Source: Azospirillum sp. TSH100
GTDB lineage: Bacteria > Pseudomonadota > Alphaproteobacteria > Azospirillales > Azospirillaceae
Reading direction: 5' to 3'
Assembly: GCF_004923295.1 (NCBI RefSeq)
Contig: NZ_CP039634.1
Span: 825,001 to 889,000, forward strand
DNA: 64,000 nt
In this document: one piece after another, positions 34,076-42,044 of the stretch
Numbering within the stretch: position 1 is the first letter of the stretch
Layout: each line of letters begins with the position of its first letter
Notes under the pieces: model-generated
The model's input: only the letters and a program-made list of their open reading frames with translations
Databases searched by the model: none
What the model was told of the DNA's origin: nothing
Position numbers and translations under genes: made by a program

Positions 34076-34992
34076 CACCGCAATCCCATGGTCAGGGTGA
34101 ACAGGTCGTCGGGGCGGGAGAACAGGTCCCAGGCCAGCTTCAGCGCCACCGCCACCACGATCAGAGACAGCGCCATCCGGGCGGTCTCGCCGCGCAGCCG
34201 GGTGCCGGCCTTGGTTCCGAACTGCGCGCCGATCACGCCGCCGATCAGCAGCAGAAGCGCCAGCATGGCGTCGACCGTCTGGTTGGTGGCGGCCTGGAGC
34301 AGGGTCGCCGCCGCGGTGGTGAAGATGATCTGGAACAGCGAGGTGCCGGCGACCAGACCGGCCGGCATGTTCAGCAGATAGATCATCGCCGGCACCAGGA
34401 GGAAGCCGCCGCCGATGCCCATGATCGCCACCAGCATGCCGCCGACAGCACCGATCCCCGCCGGCAGCAGGGCGGAAATGTACAGCTTCGATCGCTGGAA
34501 CCGCATCTTGAAGGGCAGGCCGTGCAGCCAGATGTGGCGGTGCAGCTTGCCGCGCTTCGCCGTCGGCGCCCGGCGTCTCAGGATGGCGCGGCTGCTCTCC
34601 ACCAGCATCATGCCGCCGATGGTGCCGAGGAAGAAGACGTAGGACAGGGTGATGGCGATGTCGATCTGGCCCAGCCGCTGGAGGATGCCGAAGATCCACA
34701 CCCCGAACGCGGTGCCGACCACACCGCCGCCCAGCATCACCACGCCCAGCTTCACGTCGACGTTGCCGCGCCGCCAATGGGCCAGAACGCCCGACACGCT
34801 GGCGGCGACCAACTGGTTGGCCTGGGTGCCGACGGCGATGGCGGGGGGAACGCCAATGAAGATCAGCAGCGGCGTCATCAGGAATCCGCCGCCAACCCCG
34901 AACATCCCCGAGAGGAACCCGACGAGCCAGCCCATGCCGAGCACCAGAAGCGCGTTGACCGACATCTCGGCAATCGGCAGGTAGACTTGCAT
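34075..34992 (-). CDS. TauE/SafE (TSUP) family sulfite/sulfonate exporter-like protein
   Basis: An inner-membrane protein of 305 residues with about eight helices in two repeats. Each repeat carries the family's glycine-rich turn: FLSGMFGVGGGFLMTPLL near residue 30 and MGIGGGFLLVPAMIYLL near residue 190. ATG 34992 is used; ATG 35004 is also possible. TSUP members move sulfite, sulfoacetate or other sulfur-containing organic anions. It leads a conserved pair with the TIGR02186 gene and a probable three-gene operon ending in usp. Confidence 0.87.
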   Translation of the reverse strand: MQVYLPIAEMSVNALLVLGMGWLVGFLSGMFGVGGGFLMTPLLIFIGVPPAIAVGTQANQLVAASVSGVLAHWRRGNVDVKLGVVMLGGGVVGTAFGVWIFGILQRLGQIDIAITLSYVFFLGTIGGMMLVESSRAILRRRAPTAKRGKLHRHIWLHGLPFKMRFQRSKLYISALLPAGIGAVGGMLVAIMGIGGGFLLVPAMIYLLNMPAGLVAGTSLFQIIFTTAAATLLQAATNQTVDAMLALLLLIGGVIGAQFGTKAGTRLRGETARMALSLIVVAVALKLAWDLFSRPDDLFTLTMGLR

Positions 34993-35102
34993 GGAGGGGC
35001 GCATCAGTCGGCAGCGGCGGGAGAGGCAGCTTACCCGAGCCGGTGCCGGTGCGGAAGACCGCAGCACCAGCCTTTGGGGTTAGGACCGGGACCGGACAGA
35101 CC

Positions 35103-35636
35103 TCAGGATACAGGTGCGTGGAAGAAGACCTGATAGCCGGCCTTGTGCGGGAATACGTGCTCCGCCTCGCGGCGGGCGGACGGAAGATCCAGGGCGTGCA
35201 CCACCACCCGGTTTCCATAGCGCCAGGCCGGGTTAACCGGCTTTCCGGCGGCGCGGGCAGCGGCGGCGACGGTGGTGTCGTACTGCGCCTCCGCCCGGAA
35301 GCCACGCCGGTTGCCGCCGGGAGTGCCGAGGATGTGGAGAAAGACCGGCGGCTCCTTGTCCAGCGTGTCGATCTGGCGCTGAAGATGGTTGACCCGCTGG
35401 TCGGCGGCGGTCAGCCTGCCCTTCGCTTCCTCCAGCCGGCAGGTCAGGTCGGCCAGCGCCTCGGCCTCGGCACGCTGGCGTTCCTTGAGCGGAACCACCG
35501 ACTGGCGCAGCCGGTCGAGCCCGGCGACCCGTTCCCAGCTGCGCCGGATGCCGACCCAGCACAGATGGCACAGCACCGCCAGCGCCGCCACCAGCGGAAC
35601 CGCCGAGTCGAGGATCGTCCGCACCGCCTCCATCAT
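35103..35636 (-). CDS. Membrane-anchored coiled-coil protein
   Basis: A 177-residue protein with one N-terminal membrane helix (SAVPLVAALAVLCHLCWVGI), a coiled coil at about residues 40-90 (LKERQRAEAEALADLTCRLEEAKGRL), then a C-terminal globular part containing FLHILGTPGGN and AWRYGNRVVVHALDL. No family recognised. It is divergent from a gene with the same layout (35735) across 98 bp. The C-terminal parts are not obviously homologous. Confidence 0.6.
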   Translation of the reverse strand: MMEAVRTILDSAVPLVAALAVLCHLCWVGIRRSWERVAGLDRLRQSVVPLKERQRAEAEALADLTCRLEEAKGRLTAADQRVNHLQRQIDTLDKEPPVFLHILGTPGGNRRGFRAEAQYDTTVAAAARAAGKPVNPAWRYGNRVVVHALDLPSARREAEHVFPHKAGYQVFFHAPVS

Positions 35637-35734
35637 CCCTCACTCCCCGATGCGCCGGCGTCAATCGTTGGCACGCCCGTTGCTGAACTGCCGCCGCAAG
35701 CACGCAAGGAGCGTGCCGGGAACGCGGAGGGACA

Positions 35735-36214
35735 ATGGGCGCGCAGACGCCGCTGCTGCTCGTGCTGGAGATGGTGATCCTGATGGCCTGCCTCAGCTGG
35801 ATCACCGTGTCGATCCTGCGGATCGGCAACCGGATCGCCTCCGTGCAGCGCCGGCGGGCGCAGCTGCATCAGGGCAGGACCGAACTGACCCAGACGACCG
35901 ACTCCCTGCGCCGCGACCTGCGCCGCCAGGAAACCGAGCTGCGCCAGCTGGAGGACACCATCGCCGTGCGCAACGCCCAGGCGGTGGAATTGCAGACCCG
36001 GCTGAACGAACTGCGCCGCCACGGGCCACGGGAATACACGCTGATGAACGAACGCTTCGGCGAGAAGGACCGGCTGTGGCTGCTGACCGTCCCGCGGCCG
36101 GACCGGCCGGAGCGCTGGGCGGTGGCCGCCCCGGACAGCGGAACAGCGCTGGCGCTGCTCTGCGCCAGGATCACGGTGCCGGAACGGCCGGTGGTGGACG
36201 ACCAGCTGAACTGA
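35735..36214 (+). CDS. Membrane-anchored coiled-coil protein
   Basis: A 159-residue protein: one N-terminal membrane helix (LLLVLEMVILMACLSWITVSIL), a coiled coil over about residues 35-95 (RTELTQTTDSLRRDLRRQETEL), then a short globular tail with RLWLLTVPRPDRPERWAVAA. GGAGGGACA precedes the ATG closely. Its architecture mirrors the divergent neighbour at 35636, suggesting a related pair. No known family is recognised. Confidence 0.6.
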   Translation: MGAQTPLLLVLEMVILMACLSWITVSILRIGNRIASVQRRRAQLHQGRTELTQTTDSLRRDLRRQETELRQLEDTIAVRNAQAVELQTRLNELRRHGPREYTLMNERFGEKDRLWLLTVPRPDRPERWAVAAPDSGTALALLCARITVPERPVVDDQLN

Positions 36215-36320
36215 TCCCGAAACGGAAGCCGCACAAACGGAACCGGCCACAGTTGCAAAATGCAACGCGGCCGGCAACGTTTTCGCGATCTGAGGTGCAG
36301 TTCGCCCCTGGGGAGTTACT

Positions 36321-37331
36321 TCAGGCCACAATGCCCTTCGCAGCGACCAGCTCGCGCAGGTTCACCTCCGGCCGGGCGCCGACATGGCTGATGATCTCGG
36401 CGGCGGCGACGGCGCCCAGACGGCCGCAGACCGCCGGAGGCAGGCCGCGGGTGTGGCCGAACAGGAAGCCGGCGGCATAGAGGTCGCCGGCGCCGGTGGT
36501 GTCGACCACCCGCTCCACCGGCTCGGCCACCACCTCGACCACCTCGCCGGCCGACACGATGACGGCGCCCTTCTCGCTGCGGGTCAGTGCCGCGGTCTTG
36601 CCCAGCCGTTTCACCGCCGCCAGCGCGTCCTCGAATTTGTCGGTGCCGTAGAGGGCGCCGATCTCATGTTCGTTGGCGAACAGGATGTCGACATGGCGTT
36701 CCACCAGATCGACGAACTCGGCATGGTGGCGGTGGACGCAGAAGCTGTCGGACAGCGACAGCGACACCTTTCGGCCGGCGGCGTGCGCGATCTCCGCCGC
36801 CTTGCGGAAGGCCTCCTTGGCGCGGGGCGGGTCCCACAGATAGCCTTCCAGATAAGTGACCTGCGAGCCGGCGATCAGCGCCTCGTCGATGTCCTCCGGT
36901 CCCAGCTCGACGCAGGCGCCGAGATAGGTGTTCATCGAGCGCTGGGCATCCGGCGTGACGAGGATAAGGCAGCGGGCGGTCGGCGCCCCGCCCAGCAGCG
37001 GCGCGCTGTCGAAGGCGACACCGGCTGCGCGGATGTCGTGGCGGAACACGTCGCCCAGCTGGTCCTTGGCGACCTTGCCGATATAGGCGCCGCGCCCGCC
37101 CAGCATGGCGATGCCCGCCATGGTGTTGCCGGCCGAGCCGCCGGAGACCTCGACGCCCGGCCCCATGCGGCCATACAGCTCCTCGGCGCGGGCGGCGTCG
37201 ATCAGCGTCATCGCCCCCTTCTCGATGCTGTTGGCGGCGAGGAAGGCGTCGTCGGCGTGGGCGATCACGTCCACGATGGCATTGCCGATGCCGGTGACGT
37301 CGTAGGCGGCATCGTGGGTGGACGTGGTCAT
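36321..37331 (-). CDS. PfkB-family carbohydrate/adenosine kinase
   Basis: A 336-residue ribokinase-fold kinase from ATG 37331 (AGGAGA upstream). It has GGSAGNTMAGIAMLGG (substrate site), NANEHEIGALYG-like LFANEHEIGALYG, and the C-terminal signature DTTGAGDLYAAGFLFG with the catalytic Asp. Overall it resembles the alphaproteobacterial adenosine kinase-like group; a sugar kinase function is also possible. It is monocistronic and divergent from the EI24-like gene. Confidence 0.85.
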   Translation of the reverse strand: MTTSTHDAAYDVTGIGNAIVDVIAHADDAFLAANSIEKGAMTLIDAARAEELYGRMGPGVEVSGGSAGNTMAGIAMLGGRGAYIGKVAKDQLGDVFRHDIRAAGVAFDSAPLLGGAPTARCLILVTPDAQRSMNTYLGACVELGPEDIDEALIAGSQVTYLEGYLWDPPRAKEAFRKAAEIAHAAGRKVSLSLSDSFCVHRHHAEFVDLVERHVDILFANEHEIGALYGTDKFEDALAAVKRLGKTAALTRSEKGAVIVSAGEVVEVVAEPVERVVDTTGAGDLYAAGFLFGHTRGLPPAVCGRLGAVAAAEIISHVGARPEVNLRELVAAKGIVA

Positions 37332-37529
37332 TGGCTCTCCTGACAGGTCGTACGGTGAAGGTGATGTTGCGGCGCGAGTATAGCCGCCGCCGCCCGCATC
37401 ACAAGCGCGGCCCCGGCCCGCCACCCATGGAGAGGCGAAATAGCGCGACCGGGGCTGGAACCCGGCGCCCGGCCACCGTAGATATGCGGGCGGTTGTGCG
37501 TCCATTCCCCACCGCCTTACGGACCGCCG

Positions 37530-38225
37530 ATGATCCGCGCCCTTCTGCTTGCCTTCGCCCAGCTGTCCGACCCGCGCGTGCGCCGGGTGGTGTGGATCGG
37601 GGTGTTCGTCTCGCTGATCGCCTATGTCCTGCTGGCCGCCGCCGCGTCATGGGCGCTGTCAGCGACGCCGCTGACCGGCTATGGCTGGGTCGACGCCACC
37701 ATCGACGTGTTGGGTGGGTTGGGGGTGCTGGTGCTGGCGTGGCTGCTGTTCCCGGCCACCGTCGGCACGGTATCGAGCTTCTTCCTGGACGAGGTGGTGG
37801 AGCGGGTCGAGGCCCGTCATTACCCCGCCCTGCCCGCCCCGCGCCATGCCGGCTGGCTGGAGGAACTGGCGACCGCACTGCGCTTCCTGCTGCTGGTGCT
37901 GGCGGTCAACCTGCTGGCCCTGCCGGTCTACATCTTCGCGCCGGGCCTGAATCTGATCGTCTTCTACACCATCAACGGTTATCTGCTGGGGCGGGAGTAT
38001 TTCGAGATGGTCGCACACCGGCGGATGGACCGTGCCACCGCCCGGATGATGCGCCGTGCCACCCCGCTGAAACCTTTTTTGGCCGGGGTCGTCATTGCCT
38101 TTCTTTCGACAATCCCCTTCGTCAATTTGCTGGTCCCGGTCGTCGCCAGCGCCTTCATGGTTCATGTCCTACAGTCCATGTCGGCGCCCCTTGCAGCAGG
38201 CCGGACGACCGTGATACGCCGCTAG
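37530..38225 (+). CDS. EI24/CysZ-like membrane protein
   Basis: A 231-residue protein with about four to five hydrophobic segments: residues 20-45, 60-85 (VLVLAWLLFPATVGTVSSFFLD), 118-155 and 190-220. The EI24 family signature is visible (FYTINGYLLGREYFEMVAHRRM, then FLSTIPFVNLLVPVVASAFMVH). The family includes CysZ, a sulfate permease, and proteins of unknown role. No cys genes adjoin it. Confidence 0.8.
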   Translation: MIRALLLAFAQLSDPRVRRVVWIGVFVSLIAYVLLAAAASWALSATPLTGYGWVDATIDVLGGLGVLVLAWLLFPATVGTVSSFFLDEVVERVEARHYPALPAPRHAGWLEELATALRFLLLVLAVNLLALPVYIFAPGLNLIVFYTINGYLLGREYFEMVAHRRMDRATARMMRRATPLKPFLAGVVIAFLSTIPFVNLLVPVVASAFMVHVLQSMSAPLAAGRTTVIRR

Positions 38226-38361
38226 GCGGCACGGCTGCAAACCGTCGCCCGCCCGGACACCGGCCGCGGCGACCGCCTAACCGGCGGTGCGCCTCCGGCA
38301 CCGGGCCTCTCGACTTCCAGGCCATCCCGCCACCCGCATGTCCAGATTGGGGGAACCGCTC

Positions 38362-39240
38362 ATGCTGTTCGGACGAAAGACACCGCCCGCCGCTCCCAAG
38401 GCCGACAGCCCCGTCCCGCCGCAGCCGGGTGTCCGTCCGTACACCCCGGGCGAGCCCGGCGCCGTGTCGTCGCCGCTCGCCTCCCTCAACACTCCGGCAC
38501 AGCCGCCGGGCCCGGGAACGCCCGCTCCGGCTTCCGCCCCGACCACCGCTGTCGCTGCCGGAGCCGCCGCCCCCAGCATGGCCCACGCCCTGGCCGACAC
38601 GCAGCAAGCCGCTCCGGCCTATCCCGACCTGCCTTCCGCCTCGAAGGGACCCGACATGAACAGCATTCCCAAGCCCCCGTCCGCGCCGTCCGTGCCGGGT
38701 GCCGGCTTCAAGACCGACGTGCCGCGCCGTGTCGTCGACATGCCGGGCTCGGCCCCGCGCCAGCCGTCGATCCCCGTCGCCACCCCGGCGGCCGCTCCGG
38801 TGGCACAGGCTCCGGCTGCCCCGGCCCCGATCGCTCCGGCCATGCCCGAGCAGCGGCGGCTGACCGTCGGCCGCGACATCTCGCTGACCGGCGAGATCGG
38901 CTCCTGCGACGTGCTGGTGGTCGAAGGCACGGTCGAGGCCAAGCTGCGTGAAGGCCGGCTGGTCGAGATCGCCGAGAGCGGCCTGTTCAAAGGGTCGGTC
39001 GACATCGAGGAGGCCGACATCGCCGGCCGTTTCGAAGGCGACATCGCCGTCCGTGGCCGCCTGACCGTGCGGTCCACCGGCAAGATCACCGGATCGATCC
39101 GCTATGGCGAACTGGCGGTGGATGCTGGCGGCCAGCTGGTCGGCGACATTCAGCTCTACAGCGCCAAGACGGCCGCCGCTCCTGTCCAGGCCGCGCCGGC
39201 TCCCGTCGTCGAGCAGGTCCCGGCGACCGAGACCGTCTGA
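38362..39240 (+). CDS. Bactofilin-like polymer-forming cytoskeletal protein
   Basis: A 292-residue protein. ATG 38362 is preferred (GGGGGAA upstream); the frame is open to 38287. A long Pro/Ala-rich linker (residues 8-165) precedes a bactofilin beta-helix (about 170-270): GRDISLTGEIGSCDVLVVEGTVEAKLREG, then FKGSVDIEEADIAGRFEGDIAVRGRLTV. Bactofilins polymerise without nucleotide and scaffold cell-wall enzymes at defined sites. The N-terminal linker is longer than in small bactofilins. A terminator shared with nth follows. Confidence 0.88.
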   Translation: MLFGRKTPPAAPKADSPVPPQPGVRPYTPGEPGAVSSPLASLNTPAQPPGPGTPAPASAPTTAVAAGAAAPSMAHALADTQQAAPAYPDLPSASKGPDMNSIPKPPSAPSVPGAGFKTDVPRRVVDMPGSAPRQPSIPVATPAAAPVAQAPAAPAPIAPAMPEQRRLTVGRDISLTGEIGSCDVLVVEGTVEAKLREGRLVEIAESGLFKGSVDIEEADIAGRFEGDIAVRGRLTVRSTGKITGSIRYGELAVDAGGQLVGDIQLYSAKTAAAPVQAAPAPVVEQVPATETV

Positions 39241-39264
39241 CCGCCGCCGTCGATCGGCAAAAAT

Positions 39265-39307
39265 GCGAAAACGCCCGGCATGGCGACAGCCAGCCGGGCG
39301 TTTTCGC
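39265..39307. terminator. Bidirectional intrinsic terminator
   Basis: GCGAAAACGCCCGGC and GCCGGGCGTTTTCGC form a perfect 15-bp stem. The A/T blocks within it give a T-run in both directions, between convergent bactofilin and nth. Confidence 0.85.
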
Positions 39308-39331
39308 GTTCCGGTCCAAGCCTGACCTGAC

Positions 39332-39967
39332 TCAGGCGATGATCTTGTCCTTGAAGGCGCAAAGGTCGGCGACCGGGCAGACCGGGCAATCGGGCTTGCG
39401 CGCCTTGCAGACATAGCGGCCGTGCAGGATCAGCCAGTGGTGGGCGTGACCGCGGTAGAATTTCGGCACCACCTTCAGCAGCTTCGCCTCCACCGCGTCC
39501 GGTGTCTTGCCGGGGGCGAGCCCGGTGCGGTTGCCGACGCGGAAGATGTGGGTATCGACCGCGATGGTTTCCTCGCCGAAGGCGACGTTCAGGACGACGT
39601 TGGCGGTCTTGCGACCGACGCCGGGAAGCTCCTCCAGCGCCTCGCGGTCGCGCGGCACCTCGCCGCCATGGCGCTCGATCAGCAGTTCCGACAGGCGGAT
39701 GACGTTCTTGGCCTTGGTGTTGAACAGGCCGATGGTCTTGATGTAGCCGCGCAGCCCCTCCTCGCCCAGTGCCACCATCTGCCGGGGCGTGGTGACGACC
39801 TGGAACAGCGGACCGGTGGCCTTGTTCACGCCGACATCGGTGGCCTGGGCCGACAGCACCACGGCGACCAGCAGCGTGTAAGGATTGACGTAGTCCAGCT
39901 CGCTCCGGGGCTCCGGGTTGGCGGCGGACAGGCGGCGGAAGAATTCCTGGACGGCAGCGGGCTTCAT
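39332..39967 (-). CDS. nth: Endonuclease III
   Basis: Bifunctional DNA glycosylase/AP lyase for oxidised pyrimidines, 211 residues. The helix-hairpin-helix ELPGVGRKTAN carries catalytic K120, and the essential Asp is D138 in AVDTHIFR. The 4Fe-4S ligands C187-X6-C194-X2-C197-X5-C203 are all present. ATG 39967 is used; ATG 39979 is possible and the ribosome site is weak. The frame extends much further upstream without homology. Confidence 0.95.
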   Translation of the reverse strand: MKPAAVQEFFRRLSAANPEPRSELDYVNPYTLLVAVVLSAQATDVGVNKATGPLFQVVTTPRQMVALGEEGLRGYIKTIGLFNTKAKNVIRLSELLIERHGGEVPRDREALEELPGVGRKTANVVLNVAFGEETIAVDTHIFRVGNRTGLAPGKTPDAVEAKLLKVVPKFYRGHAHHWLILHGRYVCKARKPDCPVCPVADLCAFKDKIIA

Positions 39968-40273
39968 GACCGCCACCATAGCTGCAAGGGCCGTGCTTGC
40001 GCCAGAGGCGGAACAGCCGGTGATGTGGACCGGCACAATGGGGCAGACTCCTGCCGCAAACGGCAAACCAAACTGCAGCGTTGCGTCGCAAATTGCGACA
40101 AAATTTGGAATAAGTGACGGTATTCCAACAGAATTGGTCGCAGGAATACCACTTTCCCGCCTCTTCGGTGGTGGCGTATGATTTGCTGACTGCCAAGACA
40201 CCGGTTGAACGCCTGTAAATGAACCATGGATCACCCTGGTTGTGGCATTCCAATCGGATAAGGGTATCTTGAT
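39968..40273. other. Divergent intergenic region with multiple palindromes
   Basis: About 306 bp between nth and the 158-codon gene. It contains overlapping TTGCG-T-CGCAA (40081-40091) and TCGCAA-A-TTGCGA (40086-40098), and TTGGAATA-N8-TATTCCAA (40105-40128). No short gene is supported. Confidence 0.6.
40081..40128. promoter_or_regulatory. Clustered operator-like palindromes
   Basis: Three perfect inverted repeats lie within 48 bp: a 5-bp-arm site, a 6-bp-arm site sharing its right half, and an 8-bp-arm site with an 8-bp spacer. This density suggests a regulator-binding region for nth, the 158-codon gene, or both. Confidence 0.5.
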
Positions 40274-40750
40274 ATGACTGCGTCTTATCTTGTGGAACTG
40301 AAGGACTGGGGACTGCATGTCCGGTTGCAGGGCACCCTGTCGCTTGAGCAGCGCAACGCCGTCGCCCGGCAGGTGGAAGCGCAGTGCACCGCTCTGGGTG
40401 CCCGCGGCATCCCGTGGAGCGGTCTTGTCGAGTTGGACCGGTTCGAGGCCGACGGGTTCCGCCCGGAAATCGTTGTCGCCCTGATGAGGCTGGCCCGGCG
40501 GTGCGGGCAACTGCGTTGTGCCGTGGTGATGACCAATTGGGATTGGGCTTCGGTGATGGCGGAGGTGATGATCGCCGCCGGGATCGACGATCAGGCGCGG
40601 ATCTTCGTCCTGGCCGAGGTTCTCCATGCCGGCAGCAAGTTGGCCGGAGAGCTTGAAGGCGGACCGGCCGCCGAATTCGCCGGAATGGACAGTGCCATGG
40701 CCTGGGTGCTGAACGGTGGTCTGGTGCCGCTGGTGTCGAAGGCGGCATAA
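40274..40750 (+). CDS. Hypothetical STAS-like protein, 158 residues
   Basis: A cytosolic alpha/beta protein opening MTASYLVELKDWGLHVRLQGTLSLEQRNAV, with GLVELDRFEADGFRPEIVVALMRLARRC in the middle. The short beta-strand/helix alternation and the leading strand-turn (V-R-L-x-G) resemble STAS/SpoIIAA folds, but this is a weak inference. Its start has AAGGG 9 bases upstream. The upstream region is rich in palindromes, suggesting regulated expression. Confidence 0.55.
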   Translation: MTASYLVELKDWGLHVRLQGTLSLEQRNAVARQVEAQCTALGARGIPWSGLVELDRFEADGFRPEIVVALMRLARRCGQLRCAVVMTNWDWASVMAEVMIAAGIDDQARIFVLAEVLHAGSKLAGELEGGPAAEFAGMDSAMAWVLNGGLVPLVSKAA

Positions 40751-40803
40751 CCCCGCCTACCTCACGGTTTTTTGCCGGGCGGCACTGGGTTAGGATGGCC
40801 GCC

Positions 40804-41424
40804 ATGCCCATCGACATCAGCGGCCCGCAATCCGACGGCTCCCGGCCGGTTGACCGGAGGCCCGATGACCATCCCTTCTCCGCGGAAAGCAGCGGCGGAA
40901 GCGGGTCGGTGCGTGTGTTCTTCGATGCCATCCTCCATCCACACCGTAGTCTGGGCCGGAACGGCTTTCGCGTTCTCATGGCGGTGGTCGTTGTGATGAA
41001 CCTGATCGTCGCCGGCATCTTCGTCGCCCATGGCGCCTGGCCGGTGGTGCCCTTCTGCGGGCTGGACGTGCTGGCGTTGTGGCTGGCCTTCCGTGTCAGC
41101 TACCGCTCCGCCCGCCAGTATGAGCGGGTGCGGCTGACCGAAACCGCACTGACGGTGCAGCGGGTCCATTGGAAGGCGCCTGAGCGGCGCTGGTCCTTCA
41201 ACCCCTATTGGCTGCGGATCACCCACAACGAGCCGGCCGACCACGACCGCCGGGGCACCGCCGGGCAGGTGACGCTGAGTTCGCACGGCAAGTCGGTGGG
41301 GGTCGGGTCCTTCCTGTCGCCGGACGAACGGTCCAGCTTCGCCCGCGCCCTGGACGATGCGTTGTGCGCTTGGCGCCGCCCGACCGGCCACCGCCCACCC
41401 TGCCCGCCGGCACCGGCCGGATAA
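40804..41424 (+). CDS. DUF2244 domain-containing membrane protein
   Basis: A 206-residue protein from ATG 40804; ATG 40795 is an alternative. A polar N-terminal segment is followed by two membrane helices (VLMAVVVVMNLIVAGIFVAHGAWPVVPFCGLDVLALWLAFRVSY, about 60-103). A C-terminal cytosolic beta domain includes RLTETALTVQRV and ending FLSPDERSSFARAL. This is the DUF2244 pattern common in alphaproteobacteria, often near cytochrome oxidase or nth genes. Function is unknown. It converges on the iron-permease-like gene. Confidence 0.8.
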   Translation: MPIDISGPQSDGSRPVDRRPDDHPFSAESSGGSGSVRVFFDAILHPHRSLGRNGFRVLMAVVVVMNLIVAGIFVAHGAWPVVPFCGLDVLALWLAFRVSYRSARQYERVRLTETALTVQRVHWKAPERRWSFNPYWLRITHNEPADHDRRGTAGQVTLSSHGKSVGVGSFLSPDERSSFARALDDALCAWRRPTGHRPPCPPAPAG

Positions 41425-41431
41425 GGCCGTC

Positions 41432-41917
41432 CTACCGGCCCTGGAGCCGATCGGCCGGGTCGGGCAGGCCGCGTTCTTCCAGCTCCTCATCCACCTCGCG
41501 CTCTACTTCACGTTCGACCGCGCGTTCCACCTTCTCGTCGATGCGGTGGTCCAGGCACTCGGCCGTTTTCGCGAGATGTTCGAAGCTGCGCTTCACCTTC
41601 GCCAGCTCGGTTTCCGGCATCTCCTCCACGTCGATCATTCCGTTGCGGGCGGAATGACTGGCGCGGATCAGCTCGTCCAGCTTCAGGTGGATCGCCTGGG
41701 TGTCGCGGTTCTGGGCGTTCTGGATGATGAACACCATCAGGAAGGTGACGATGGTGGTGCCGGTGTTGATCACCAACTGCCACGTGTCGGAGAAGTGGAA
41801 CAACGGCCCGGTCAGGCCCCAGACCAGCACGACCGCGAAGGCGGTGACGAAGGCGCCCGGCCGGCCGGACTGACGCTCCATCCAGCGGGCGAAACGGGAA
41901 AAGGCATCGCTGACCAT
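41432..41917 (-). CDS. Low-affinity iron permease-family protein
   Basis: A 161-residue protein with two membrane helices (FVTAFAVVLVWGLTGPLF and WQLVINTGTTIVTFLMVFIIQN). It includes the signature NAQNRDTQAIHLKLDELIRA, then a highly charged coiled tail (VERAVEREVEREVDEELEE). The family is named after yeast Fet4 similarity, but bacterial members are short and their transport role is unproven. Confidence 0.8.
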   Translation of the reverse strand: MVSDAFSRFARWMERQSGRPGAFVTAFAVVLVWGLTGPLFHFSDTWQLVINTGTTIVTFLMVFIIQNAQNRDTQAIHLKLDELIRASHSARNGMIDVEEMPETELAKVKRSFEHLAKTAECLDHRIDEKVERAVEREVEREVDEELEERGLPDPADRLQGR

Positions 41918-42044
41918 TCTGCGGCAGGCTCCGGCTTATCGGACGTACATAAGGAAAACGCCCGGCAAAGCCGAGCGGTTCCCTGTCTGAAATGCCGGAG
42001 CCTGTGCTTATGGGCAGCAACCCTGGCGGTCACGCCCCCCGCCC

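Noticed and set aside
39332..40627. 431-codon reading of nth
   Set aside because: The upstream 220 codons cross the palindrome-rich intergenic region and another gene's antisense strand; Nth homology begins near 39967.
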